DNA of 7,100 nucleotides from Gammaproteobacteria bacterium (GCA_027001525.1 JALTMR010000135.1:1-7100); one strand, 5' to 3'; shown: positions 1-6,538, numbered from the stretch's first letter. A program made the numbers and translations. Notes: generated from the letters alone by a model not told the origin.

Positions 1-51
1 CGCTAGCGTTCATCCCCTCCCCCCGTAAATATTGACTTTCTGCTCTGTGAA

Positions 52-71
52 TAGTGTGGCGTAGCACACTA
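52..71 (-). other. Short hairpin overlapping the MscS stop codon
   Basis: A perfect 7-bp inverted repeat (tagtgtg / cacacta) encloses a 6-nt loop and includes the TAG stop of the channel gene. On the minus strand it is followed by TTCACAGAGC, not a T tract, so it does not qualify as an intrinsic terminator. It may be a 3'-end stabilising stem or chance. No gene is visible between it and the left edge. Confidence 0.3.
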
Positions 72-1172
72 GGTGGTGCTGTCCTGCGCCAGCTTGACCT
101 CGTCGGGCAGGTGCACCGTTGAGGTCGGGAAGGCCATTTCCGCGCCGTGTTTGCTCACTATCTGGTGAATTTCCATCAAGATACGATGCTTGGTCTCATG
201 GTACTCCGTCCACACCGTGGTGCGGGTAAAGGTGTAGATGAAAAAGTCCAGCGATGAGGGGGCAAAGGCGTTGAAGTTAACCATCAGCGTCTGCGACTGA
301 TCGATATCCGGGTGAGCCATCAACATCGCCTTCACCTCCTCGGTAATCAGCCCTACCTTGTCAGCATCATCGTAGCGAATGCCGATGGTTTCGTAGATGC
401 GCCGGTGGGTCATGCGCGAGGGGTTTTCAACGGTGATGGTGGCAAAAATCGAGTTGGGCACGTAGAGCGGACGCTTATCAAAGGTACGTATGCGGGTCTG
501 ACGCCAACCGATATGCTCCACCGTGCCTTCGATATCCCGATCGGGAGAGCGAATCCAGTCCCCAATGGCGAAGGGGCGGTCGAGGTAGATCATCAGGCCA
601 CCGAAAAAATTGGCCAGCAGATCCTTGGCTGCAAAACCGATGGCGATACCGCCAATGCCACCAAAGGCCAGTACGCCCGAGACGCTGTAGCCCAGGGTTT
701 GCAGGATCACCAGCGTCGCGGTAATCACTACGGAGACGCGCAACAACTTGCCGATGGCCTCCACTGTGGTGTGGTCCACCTCTTCGTCCGCCGCCGTTTT
801 TCTGGCCACGATATTGTCCTGTGCGTTGCGGATGAAACGCAGCAGAAACCAGGCAAAAATGGCGATAACACCCACATCCCGGATGCCGTCCACGGCGGAG
901 AAGATCGCCGCATCGGTGGAGGTTTCGATGATCTGCACGGCAAAGCTGATGCCAACGAGCCAAATCAGCAGCGAGAGCGGCCGACGCAGCGCTTCGATAA
1001 AGGCATCGTCCCAGAGATTGGCGGTTTTCTGGGCCTGACCGTGGACGCGGTTCATGACCCTTTTCTGGAAAAAATTGAACAACAGCGTGACAAAAACGAC
1101 AGCAAATACCTGGGCCACCCAGCCGCCCCAGCTCTTGTAGTTCTCATATTCCGCCAGTAATTGCTCTAACAC
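69..1172 (-). CDS. MscS-family mechanosensitive ion channel, YnaI-like
   Basis: Inner-membrane channel of the small-conductance mechanosensitive family, which opens under membrane tension to release solutes during hypo-osmotic shock. The 367 residues suggest five membrane segments (about 16-36, 65-85, 96-115, 142-162 and a Gly/Ala-rich pore helix at 165-196 containing GGIGGIAIGFAAKD). The cytoplasmic beta domain follows at about 198-252, with DRPFAIGDWI and YVPN, then an alpha/beta domain and a closing FPTSTVHLP near 348-356. Length, five-helix topology and the RSPDRDIEGTVEHIGW stretch (208-223) resemble E. coli YnaI more than the three-helix MscS. The start is GTG at 1172: a stop lies four codons upstream in frame, and a GAGGG ribosome site sits 6 nt before it. 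It lies 62 bp after nagZ on the same strand, so it could share the transcript or have its own promoter. The family call is secure; the exact subtype and conductance are not. Confidence 0.95.
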   Translation of the reverse strand: MLEQLLAEYENYKSWGGWVAQVFAVVFVTLLFNFFQKRVMNRVHGQAQKTANLWDDAFIEALRRPLSLLIWLVGISFAVQIIETSTDAAIFSAVDGIRDVGVIAIFAWFLLRFIRNAQDNIVARKTAADEEVDHTTVEAIGKLLRVSVVITATLVILQTLGYSVSGVLAFGGIGGIAIGFAAKDLLANFFGGLMIYLDRPFAIGDWIRSPDRDIEGTVEHIGWRQTRIRTFDKRPLYVPNSIFATITVENPSRMTHRRIYETIGIRYDDADKVGLITEEVKAMLMAHPDIDQSQTLMVNFNAFAPSSLDFFIYTFTRTTVWTEYHETKHRILMEIHQIVSKHGAEMAFPTSTVHLPDEVKLAQDSTT

Positions 1173-1234
1173 ATGCCGCCCTCAAATCGATGCCCTGAAC
1201 CGATGTCGTCCATCGGCAGAAGATTCGTCGAATT

Positions 1235-2278
1235 TTACAACAAATCCAGCGCCTTATCTTGCTCACACTGACCAATGGCTGCCACCGCCTGCTGCCAGTG
1301 CGGATCGTTGCGGAGTTTGTCGCGCTGAACGGCGTGGCGGCCGTGCATTCGGGCCAGGCGCAGATGGCTCACAGGGCGATCGAAACGTGCCAGGTGGTCG
1401 AGCGTATCGCAAACGGCATTAAAATCGTTACAGACCAGCACCATGTCGCACCCTGCCGCCATGGCTGCCTCGGCCCGATCAGCCACGGAGCCCGCCAGCG
1501 CCGCTCCCTCCATTAGTAGGTCATCGCTGAAGATCGCCCCCTGAAAGCCGAGCCGTTGGCGCAATACCTCCTGCAACCAGAAAGGAGAGAATCCGGCGGG
1601 CCGCTCATCGACCTGGGGATAGATCACATGGGCAGGCATGATGCCGGCCAGGCCATCGTCAACCAGGCGCTGGAACGGCACCAAATCAGCCTGTTCAATA
1701 TCGGCGTAGGCGCGCGGGTCCCGGGCGATGCCGTGATGGGTATCCACCTCCACCGCACCGTGCCCGGGAAAGTGCTTGCCGGTGGCCGCCATTCCCGCCC
1801 GGTTCATGCCACTGATGTAGCTGCGGGCAAGATCGGCCACCGCCTGTGGCTGACGATGAAAAGCGCGATCGCCAATCACGTCGCTCACGCCGTGGTCGAG
1901 ATCCAGCACCGGGGCAAAGCTGAAATCAACCCCCAGGGCCCGCAGCTCTGCCGCCATCAACCAACCTGCGTGTTCCGCCAGTCGCTTGCCTCGCCGACGA
2001 TCCTGATCATAGAGGCGTCCAAAGCAGCGCGCCGGTGGCAGGGAGGTAAAACCATCGCGAAAGCGCTGCACCCGGCCGCCCTCGTGATCCACCGCCACCA
2101 GCAGGCGCGGCTGGCGCACCTGGTGAATCGCCTCGATCAACTGCTGCGCCTGTTCGATATCGTGAAAATTCCGACTAAACAGAATCACCGCGCCCACCCT
2201 CGGGTGTTGCAGCATCTCCCGCTCTTCCTGGCTCAGCGTCAACCCACTGAGCCCCACCATTGCCGGCCCTAATGACAT
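1235..2278 (-). CDS. nagZ: Beta-N-acetylglucosaminidase NagZ (GH3)
   Basis: Cytoplasmic glycoside hydrolase family 3 enzyme of peptidoglycan recycling. It removes the non-reducing GlcNAc from GlcNAc-1,6-anhydroMurNAc and its peptide forms. In many Gram-negatives its product anhMurNAc-peptide also signals AmpR-type beta-lactamase induction. All expected motifs are present in 347 residues, the usual single-domain length: DHEGGRVQRF (64-73), KHFPGHG (168-174), the flexible-loop Asp-His pair D179/H181 (VDTHHG) that serves as acid/base in NagZ, and SDDLLMEGA (251-259) with the predicted nucleophile D252. There is no signal peptide, consistent with a cytosolic role. An AAGGAG ribosome site at 2288-2293 favours the ATG at 2278 over the next in-frame ATG at residue 7. 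The gene starts 6 bp after the second ABC permease, which ties it to peptide uptake and suggests that muropeptides are the imported substrate. Confidence 0.97.
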   Translation of the reverse strand: MSLGPAMVGLSGLTLSQEEREMLQHPRVGAVILFSRNFHDIEQAQQLIEAIHQVRQPRLLVAVDHEGGRVQRFRDGFTSLPPARCFGRLYDQDRRRGKRLAEHAGWLMAAELRALGVDFSFAPVLDLDHGVSDVIGDRAFHRQPQAVADLARSYISGMNRAGMAATGKHFPGHGAVEVDTHHGIARDPRAYADIEQADLVPFQRLVDDGLAGIMPAHVIYPQVDERPAGFSPFWLQEVLRQRLGFQGAIFSDDLLMEGAALAGSVADRAEAAMAAGCDMVLVCNDFNAVCDTLDHLARFDRPVSHLRLARMHGRHAVQRDKLRNDPHWQQAVAAIGQCEQDKALDLL

Positions 2279-2284
2279 ACCGCC

Positions 2285-3091
2285 CTACTCCTTTCGGTTG
2301 CGCGTGCGCACATCCAGTTTGTCTCGTAACTGATCCCCCAGCAGGTTCACTGCCAGCACCACTAACATCAGCGCCACACCGGGCACAATCACCATGTGCG
2401 GTGCCACCAGCAGGTAGCGGGCTCCGTCCCGAATCATGCTGCCCCAGGACGCCTCGGGGGGCTGCACTCCCAGCCCAAGGTAGGAGAGCCCCGCCTCCGA
2501 GATCACCGCCCCGGCCACGGCAAAAGTGGCCTCCACAATAATGGGGGCCATGATCAACGGCAGAATATGGAACAGAATGATGCGATGGGGCACGGTTCCC
2601 AGCGCCTGCGCGGCCTGCACATGCTCGCGCTGTTTGATAGTCAATACCTGCGCCCGGGCCAGCCGGGCAAATCCCACCCAACCGACGACGCTGAGCGCGA
2701 TAATGACGTTATTAATTCCCGGCCCCAGCAGCCCCGCCAGGGCAATGGCCAGCAAGATACCGGGGAAGGCGAGAAAGATGTCGATCACGCGCACCATGAC
2801 GTGATCCCACCAGCCCCCCACGTAGGCGCTGATCGTACCCACCAGGGTGCCCACCAGCAGCGAAACGGCCACAACGACGATGGCCACCAGAAAGGAGGTC
2901 TGGGCACCGGCGGCGAGGCGATCCCACAGCGGGCGTCCCAGATCGTCGTAGCCCAGCGCGTTGTCGACACCCGGCGGCTGTAGAATTTTCGGCAGTTGAA
3001 TGTGATCAGGAGCCAGCCCCAGAAGGCCACCAAACAGTGCAAAAAATGCCCAGACGAGCAAAATGGCGAGGGGCCACCAGCGGCGAATCAT
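2285..3091 (-). CDS. ABC peptide-type transporter permease, DppC/OppC-like
   Basis: Second inner-membrane permease of a peptide/nickel-class (family 5) ABC importer. It has 268 residues, slightly short for the family (about 270-300). An N-terminal helix (about 7-27) precedes a periplasmic stretch with GYDDLGRPLWDRLAAGAQTS (47-66), equivalent to the GTDxxGRDxxSR signature of DppC-type permeases. Further helices lie at about 67-90, 104-123, 126-146, 183-206 and 230-252. The cytoplasmic EAA loop, which docks the ATPase, is at about 156-178 (EHVQAAQALG...HILPL). The tail GDQLRDKLDVR is typical. Its ATG overlaps the stop of the upstream permease by 4 bp (ATGA) and has a GGAGG ribosome site at 3099-3103, so the two are translationally coupled as heterodimer partners. 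The substrate cannot be read from the permease; nagZ 6 bp downstream points to cell-wall peptides. Confidence 0.95.
   Translation of the reverse strand: MIRRWWPLAILLVWAFFALFGGLLGLAPDHIQLPKILQPPGVDNALGYDDLGRPLWDRLAAGAQTSFLVAIVVVAVSLLVGTLVGTISAYVGGWWDHVMVRVIDIFLAFPGILLAIALAGLLGPGINNVIIALSVVGWVGFARLARAQVLTIKQREHVQAAQALGTVPHRIILFHILPLIMAPIIVEATFAVAGAVISEAGLSYLGLGVQPPEASWGSMIRDGARYLLVAPHMVIVPGVALMLVVLAVNLLGDQLRDKLDVRTRNRKE
2288..2293 (-). promoter_or_regulatory. Strong ribosome binding site for nagZ
   Basis: The minus strand reads AAGGAG directly before the TAG stop of the upstream permease and 9 nt before the nagZ ATG at 2278. It decides the start in favour of residue 1 over the in-frame ATG at residue 7 and implies efficient NagZ translation from the transporter transcript. 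Confidence 0.75.
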
Positions 3092-4017
3092 CGCCCCCCC
3101 TCCAGCCGCACCCGTGGATCAAGCCAACCGTAGACCAGATCAGTCAACGTATTGACCACGACATAGGTGAAACTGATGAGCAGCACACAGGCCTGCACCA
3201 CCGGGTAGTCGCGCCGCTGAATCGCCTCAATGGTGAGTTGCCCCAGGCCCGGCCAGGAGAAAACCACCTCGGTGATCACCGCCCCCCCCAACAACGTACC
3301 CAACTGCAACCCCAGCAAGGTAATCACCGGCAACAGGGCGTTGCGCATGGCGTGTCGCCACACCACCACCGATTCGCTCAGGCCCTTGGCGCGGGCAGTG
3401 CGGATGTAATCTTCGTGCAGCGTCTCCAGCAGGGTTGCCCGCACCATACGCGACAAGATAGCCGCCATGGCGGTGCCCAGAGTCAGGGCCGGCAACACCA
3501 GTGAGGCAAAGCCCTCCCGCCCGCTGACGGGAAACCAGCCGAGCCAGAGTGAGAAGAGCAAAATCAGAAGCGGCCCCATGAGAAAATTCGGGATGGACAC
3601 CCCCACCAGCGACAGCCCCATCGCCCCCTGATCCCAACGGCTGCCTTTACGCACCGCAGCCAGAACACCCAGGGGGAAAGCGATCACCATGGCGACCACG
3701 AGTGCCGCAAAAGCCAGCTCGGCCGTGGCGGGAATGCGCTCCATCAGCATCTCCACAATCGGCCGCTGGGAGTAGAGCGAAGTCCCCAGGTCGAGCTGAA
3801 AGAGGTTGCTGTAGTAGTGCCCCATCTGGGTGAGCAGTGGTTGATCCAGCCCCAGCGCCTGACGCAGCGCCTCGCGATCCGCCGGCCGGGCCGACTCCCC
3901 CAGCATCACCTCCACCGGATCCCCCGGCACAATGTGAATAAAGAGAAACACCAGACAGGAGACGCCCAACACCACAATAGCGGCGCTGAGGAGGCGGGAG
4001 ACTAGGAAGCTGAGCAT
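3088..4017 (-). CDS. ABC peptide-type transporter permease, DppB/OppB-like
   Basis: First inner-membrane permease of the same family-5 ABC importer, 309 residues (family norm about 305-340). The N-terminus is classical for DppB: a first helix at about 9-30 followed by HIVPGDP (28-34). A periplasmic region contains LGLDQPLLTQMGHYY (55-69) and LDLGTSL (75-81). Five further helices follow at about 100-122, 133-160, 173-193, 226-250 and 274-297. The EAA loop at 203-230 reads EDYIRTARAKGLSE...RHAMRNALLP, the ATPase-docking signature. The end (YGWLDPRVRL) is complete. The ATG at 4017 gives the expected family N-terminus, but I see no Shine-Dalgarno in the 17 bp separating it from the YkuD stop, so translation may rely on coupling to that gene. 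No ATP-binding subunit is encoded in the window. Confidence 0.95.
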   Translation of the reverse strand: MLSFLVSRLLSAAIVVLGVSCLVFLFIHIVPGDPVEVMLGESARPADREALRQALGLDQPLLTQMGHYYSNLFQLDLGTSLYSQRPIVEMLMERIPATAELAFAALVVAMVIAFPLGVLAAVRKGSRWDQGAMGLSLVGVSIPNFLMGPLLILLFSLWLGWFPVSGREGFASLVLPALTLGTAMAAILSRMVRATLLETLHEDYIRTARAKGLSESVVVWRHAMRNALLPVITLLGLQLGTLLGGAVITEVVFSWPGLGQLTIEAIQRRDYPVVQACVLLISFTYVVVNTLTDLVYGWLDPRVRLEGGR

Positions 4018-4034
4018 GGCGCGTCGGGCATCGG

Positions 4035-4538
4035 TTACTCTTGAATAAGCACCTTGGTGGTGACAGGCACGAGATCGAAGAGGCGCATGATATCGCAGTT
4101 GCGCATGCGCACACAGCCGTGGGAGCCGGGTTGGCCCAGCGGGATATTATCCGGCGTGCCGTGGAGGTAGATGTAGCGACGCATGGTATCCACCTCCCCC
4201 AGCCGGTTTTTGCCCGGCTCCAGCCCGCTGAGCCAGAGGATGCGGCTCAGCACCCAGTCCCGCCCCGGCTGATCTCGATCCAGCTGAGCCGAGTAGATCT
4301 CCCCCGTGGGGCGACGACCTCGAAACACGGTGTTCTCCGCACATCCGCCGCCGATTTTGGCCCGCACCTGGTGCCAACCGCGGGGCGTACACTCGCTACC
4401 CCGCTGCTCGCCTACGCCATTGGTTGCGGTGGAGACGACCGCCCTCATCAGGCACACATCCCCACGGCACAGACGAAGCTGCTGGGCGGCGATGCTGATC
4501 TCGATCCACAACTCATCCGCCACAATCTGGGAAGTCAT
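4035..4538 (-). CDS. YkuD-domain protein without signal peptide; possible cytoplasmic LD-carboxypeptidase
   Basis: YkuD (L,D-transpeptidase catalytic) fold, 167 residues, essentially the bare domain. The active-site block is complete: HGTPD at 126-130 and SHGCVRMRN at 139-147, with catalytic C142, H126, H140 and R144. The N-terminus runs straight into the first domain strands (DELWIEISIA), with no basic start plus hydrophobic core, so there is no Sec signal, lipobox or membrane anchor. Exported L,D-transpeptidases have one. Signal-less YkuD proteins such as A. baumannii ElsL/LdtK and V. cholerae LdcV are reported (recalled, not checked) as LD-carboxypeptidases that trim tetrapeptide stems to tripeptides during recycling. 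The gene overlaps the solute-binding protein by 4 bp (ATGA) and has a strong GGGAGG at 4546-4551, 7 nt before ATG. It also has five extra cysteines (24, 29, 50, 66, 148). The fold is certain; carboxypeptidase rather than transpeptidase activity is inferred. Confidence 0.93.
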   Translation of the reverse strand: MTSQIVADELWIEISIAAQQLRLCRGDVCLMRAVVSTATNGVGEQRGSECTPRGWHQVRAKIGGGCAENTVFRGRRPTGEIYSAQLDRDQPGRDWVLSRILWLSGLEPGKNRLGEVDTMRRYIYLHGTPDNIPLGQPGSHGCVRMRNCDIMRLFDLVPVTTKVLIQE

Positions 4539-6016
4539 GGCGCGGCCTCCCGCGTCACCTTCACCAGCCCGTCGTAGTTGCCATCACGGGCCAGTTGATA
4601 GCCGGCAATCTCTTTACGCGCCACGAAAACATGATCTTCATACCACAGCGGAACGTAAGGCAGCTGCGCCAACAGACGCGCCTGCAACTTGCGGTAGTAG
4701 TACGCCTGATCGGCAAGCTGAGGCGCCGCCTCCGCCTGCTCGATCAAGCTGTCGCTGATCTCATCAAAAAACCGGCCCCGGTTAGCGCCGTTGGGGGGCA
4801 CTGCATCACGATGAAAGACGTAGCGGAAAATATCGGGCGTCTTGATGCCGACCCAGCTCAAGCTGAACATCTGGAAACGCCCGGCTTTGATGTCACCGTA
4901 AAAGGTGCCCCAGTCATAACTGCGCAGATCAACATCGATCCCCACCTCGCCCAGCTGTTGCTGAATCACCGTCGCCAAACGGATGCGGAACGGATCGCTG
5001 GAGGTTTTATAGGTCAGCCGGGGGCGATGGTGCTCGTCGTACCCTGCCGCTTTAATCAGCTGCCGGGCGCGCTCAGGATCGTACACATAAGGCACCAAAT
5101 CGGGATTCCCGGCCCAATGATCCGGCGGCAACAAGGCACTCGCCGGCATGGCAGCATCCCCCATGACGTAGTGAATAATCGCCCCCCGATCAATGGCGTA
5201 AGCAATGGCCTGGCGCAGCTTCAGGTCGGCAGTGGATTCATCCTGAAGATTAAAGCCGAGGTAGGTAAAATTCGAACCCCGCCCCTTCACCACCTGCACT
5301 TCATCCTGGGCCTGCAAATAGACCACCAGCTCGGTCGGCAGGTCATTTTGCACCATGTCAATCTCGCCGCGAAGCAACTTCAACACCCGCACCGTAGGGT
5401 TTTTGATTTCAACAAACTCCAGCGGCTGACCGTCCGCACGGCGAGACAAGCGCAATCGCCCCTCCTCCGGCCAGGCCAGAAACTCATAGGGGCCACTGCC
5501 CAGTGGCTGGCGACTGAAACGATGGCCGGCAGCGATCTCCTGCGCCGGCAATATACCGATGACCAGGCGGCCGGGAAAAAGCGGATCCGCCTTGTTCAGA
5601 ATGAAATCGACAGTTTTGTCGCCCACCACATCGATGCGATCGATCACGGTAAAACCGGCCCGATGGGGCGATGCGGTTTTTGGATCCAGAATCGATGCGT
5701 AGGTCGCCTTTACATCGGCAGCCGTGAGTCGGCGACCATCATGAAATTCAGCCTGCTGCATCAGGCTGAAACGATAGTGTTTGGGAGAGAGCTGCTGCCA
5801 CTGCGCCAGCGCCGCCACCGGTCGGTAGCTATCGTCAAAATCAACCAGGCGCTGATAGATCAGACGGTTGATGCGCGAAGAGGCGGCATCGGTGGCAAAC
5901 CGGGGGTCCAGATTGATGGGGGCACTGGAGAGACCGAAGCGGAACACCTCTTGCGTTTGATCCTCACACCCCAGTAACGCCAGGCTGAGGAGCAGGCAGG
6001 CAATGAACTTAGGCAA
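4535..6016 (-). CDS. ABC transporter substrate-binding lipoprotein, family 5 (peptide class)
   Basis: Periplasmic ligand receptor (SBP_bac_5, DppA/OppA/MppA class) for the permease pair encoded just downstream. It has 493 residues. A short lipoprotein signal (residues 1-16; K3, hydrophobic 4-15) ends in the lipobox LLGC with C17 as the lipidated cysteine. Residue +2 is Glu, not Asp, so the inner-membrane retention rule does not apply. Family landmarks in order: NLDPRFATD (35-43), FHDGRRLTAADV (91-102), GSGPYEF (173-179), LRQAIAYAIDR (267-277) and PYVPLWYEDH (453-462). At W388-V-G-I391, OppA and DppA have W-x-x-D, whose Asp binds the free alpha-amine of peptides, so the ligand may differ. The start is TTG at 6016, immediately after the in-frame CYTH stop. 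No ATG gives the signal peptide, and AAGGA at 6027-6031 supports it. The ligand is unknown; a muropeptide is my inference from context. Confidence 0.95.
   Translation of the reverse strand: MPKFIACLLLSLALLGCEDQTQEVFRFGLSSAPINLDPRFATDAASSRINRLIYQRLVDFDDSYRPVAALAQWQQLSPKHYRFSLMQQAEFHDGRRLTAADVKATYASILDPKTASPHRAGFTVIDRIDVVGDKTVDFILNKADPLFPGRLVIGILPAQEIAAGHRFSRQPLGSGPYEFLAWPEEGRLRLSRRADGQPLEFVEIKNPTVRVLKLLRGEIDMVQNDLPTELVVYLQAQDEVQVVKGRGSNFTYLGFNLQDESTADLKLRQAIAYAIDRGAIIHYVMGDAAMPASALLPPDHWAGNPDLVPYVYDPERARQLIKAAGYDEHHRPRLTYKTSSDPFRIRLATVIQQQLGEVGIDVDLRSYDWGTFYGDIKAGRFQMFSLSWVGIKTPDIFRYVFHRDAVPPNGANRGRFFDEISDSLIEQAEAAPQLADQAYYYRKLQARLLAQLPYVPLWYEDHVFVARKEIAGYQLARDGNYDGLVKVTREAAP
4546..4551 (-). 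promoter_or_regulatory. Ribosome binding site for the YkuD gene
   Basis: The minus strand reads GGGAGG, 7 nt before the ATG at 4538, within the 3' end of the binding-protein gene. It fixes the short, signal-less N-terminus of the YkuD protein, because a longer signal-bearing form would need a start deeper inside the binding-protein gene. Confidence 0.75.
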
Positions 6017-6496
6017 TCAGGGTTTATCCTTCCATTCCTTATAGGGGTGCGTCACAAGGCAGACATTGTAATACCTTTCCTCGTGAGAGACCTCTTCACC
6101 CACCCAGGGCGGCAACTCAAAAGCCTCATCCTCCGCACTCAACTCAACCTCCGCCACCACCAACCCCGCATTGTCCCCCTCGAATACATCGATCTCCCAG
6201 GTGTGGCCGCCGTGCTGGACAAAATAGCGCGTCTTCTCAATCAGCGGCCCGGCGCAGAGGTTGTCCAACATATCCAACGCCTCCGCCAGAGGCACCTCAT
6301 ACTCGAACTCCTTGCGGCTCACGCCGAGCGTCATCCCCTTGATGTTCAGATGGGCCGCGTCATTCGTGACGCGAATACGAACAGATGCCTTCCGGGAATT
6401 GGCTAAATAGCCCTGTCGGTAATACGACTGTTTCGAAACGGAATCCCGCCACGAATCGTTAGAGATCAGGAATTTTCGTTCTATTTCGGTGGGCAT
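6017..6496 (-). CDS. CYTH-domain triphosphate tunnel metalloenzyme
   Basis: Small cytoplasmic CYTH (CyaB/thiamine triphosphatase) phosphohydrolase, 159 residues, the normal size for the bacterial single-domain form. The defining N-terminal EIERKFL (4-10) carries the ExExK metal/phosphate motif (E4, E6, K8). Other tunnel-lining charges follow: R40/R42 (SVRIRV), K53 (LNIKG), E63/E65/E67 (EFEYE), K88/R90 (IEKTRY), D103 (EIDVFEG) and E116/E118 (VAEVELS). The C-terminal HPYKEW (150-155) is typical of the bacterial group that includes Nitrosomonas europaea NeuTTM, an inorganic tripolyphosphatase. Tripolyphosphate hydrolysis is the likeliest activity, with adenylate cyclase or thiamine triphosphatase less likely. 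The ATG at 6496 is preceded by a modest GAGAAG ribosome site. The gene is 42 bp after the SDR gene and abuts the binding-protein start with no gap; a functional link to the importer is not evident. Confidence 0.93.
   Translation of the reverse strand: MPTEIERKFLISNDSWRDSVSKQSYYRQGYLANSRKASVRIRVTNDAAHLNIKGMTLGVSRKEFEYEVPLAEALDMLDNLCAGPLIEKTRYFVQHGGHTWEIDVFEGDNAGLVVAEVELSAEDEAFELPPWVGEEVSHEERYYNVCLVTHPYKEWKDKP
6027..6033 (-). promoter_or_regulatory. Ribosome binding site for the TTG start of the binding protein
   Basis: The minus strand reads GGAAGGA here, inside the last codons of the CYTH gene, and ends 10 nt before the TTG at 6016. It supports TTG initiation by termination-reinitiation at the CYTH stop. 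No other plausible start precedes the lipoprotein signal sequence. Confidence 0.6.
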
Positions 6497-6538
6497 TTGT
6501 CGGACTTCTCAACAATTTGACAATAGGTAAAAACTCGA

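Noticed and set aside
32..60. TTGACT on the plus strand as a -35 box for a rightward promoter
   Set aside because: There is no acceptable -10 at 16-18 bp and it would point into the antisense of the channel gene.
312..1160. Plus-strand open frame opposite the MscS-like channel gene
   Set aside because: It is a shadow of a well-supported channel gene and is low-complexity, rich in His, Gly and Gln, with no family resemblance.
1200..1216. 6-bp inverted repeat (ccgatg / catcgg) between nagZ and the channel gene as a terminator
   Set aside because: It has a short stem and no following T tract on the minus strand, so chance is as likely.
1232..1237. TAAAAT on the minus strand as a -10 box for the channel gene
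   Set aside because: The match is 5 of 6, but the sequence 17 bp upstream (AAGATA) is a poor -35, so the promoter is not supported.
1556..2272. Plus-strand open frame opposite nagZ
   Set aside because: It is antisense to a gene with all GH3 NagZ motifs and has no domain of its own.
3094..3100. Run of seven C at the permease junction as a possible frameshift or sequencing error
   Set aside because: Both permeases have complete, family-typical ends and a normal ATGA overlap, so the run is simply part of the GGAGG ribosome-site region.
4595..5977. Long plus-strand open frame (460 codons) opposite the binding-protein gene
   Set aside because: It is antisense to a clear SBP_bac_5 gene, has no recognisable domain, and is explained by the codon composition of the real gene.
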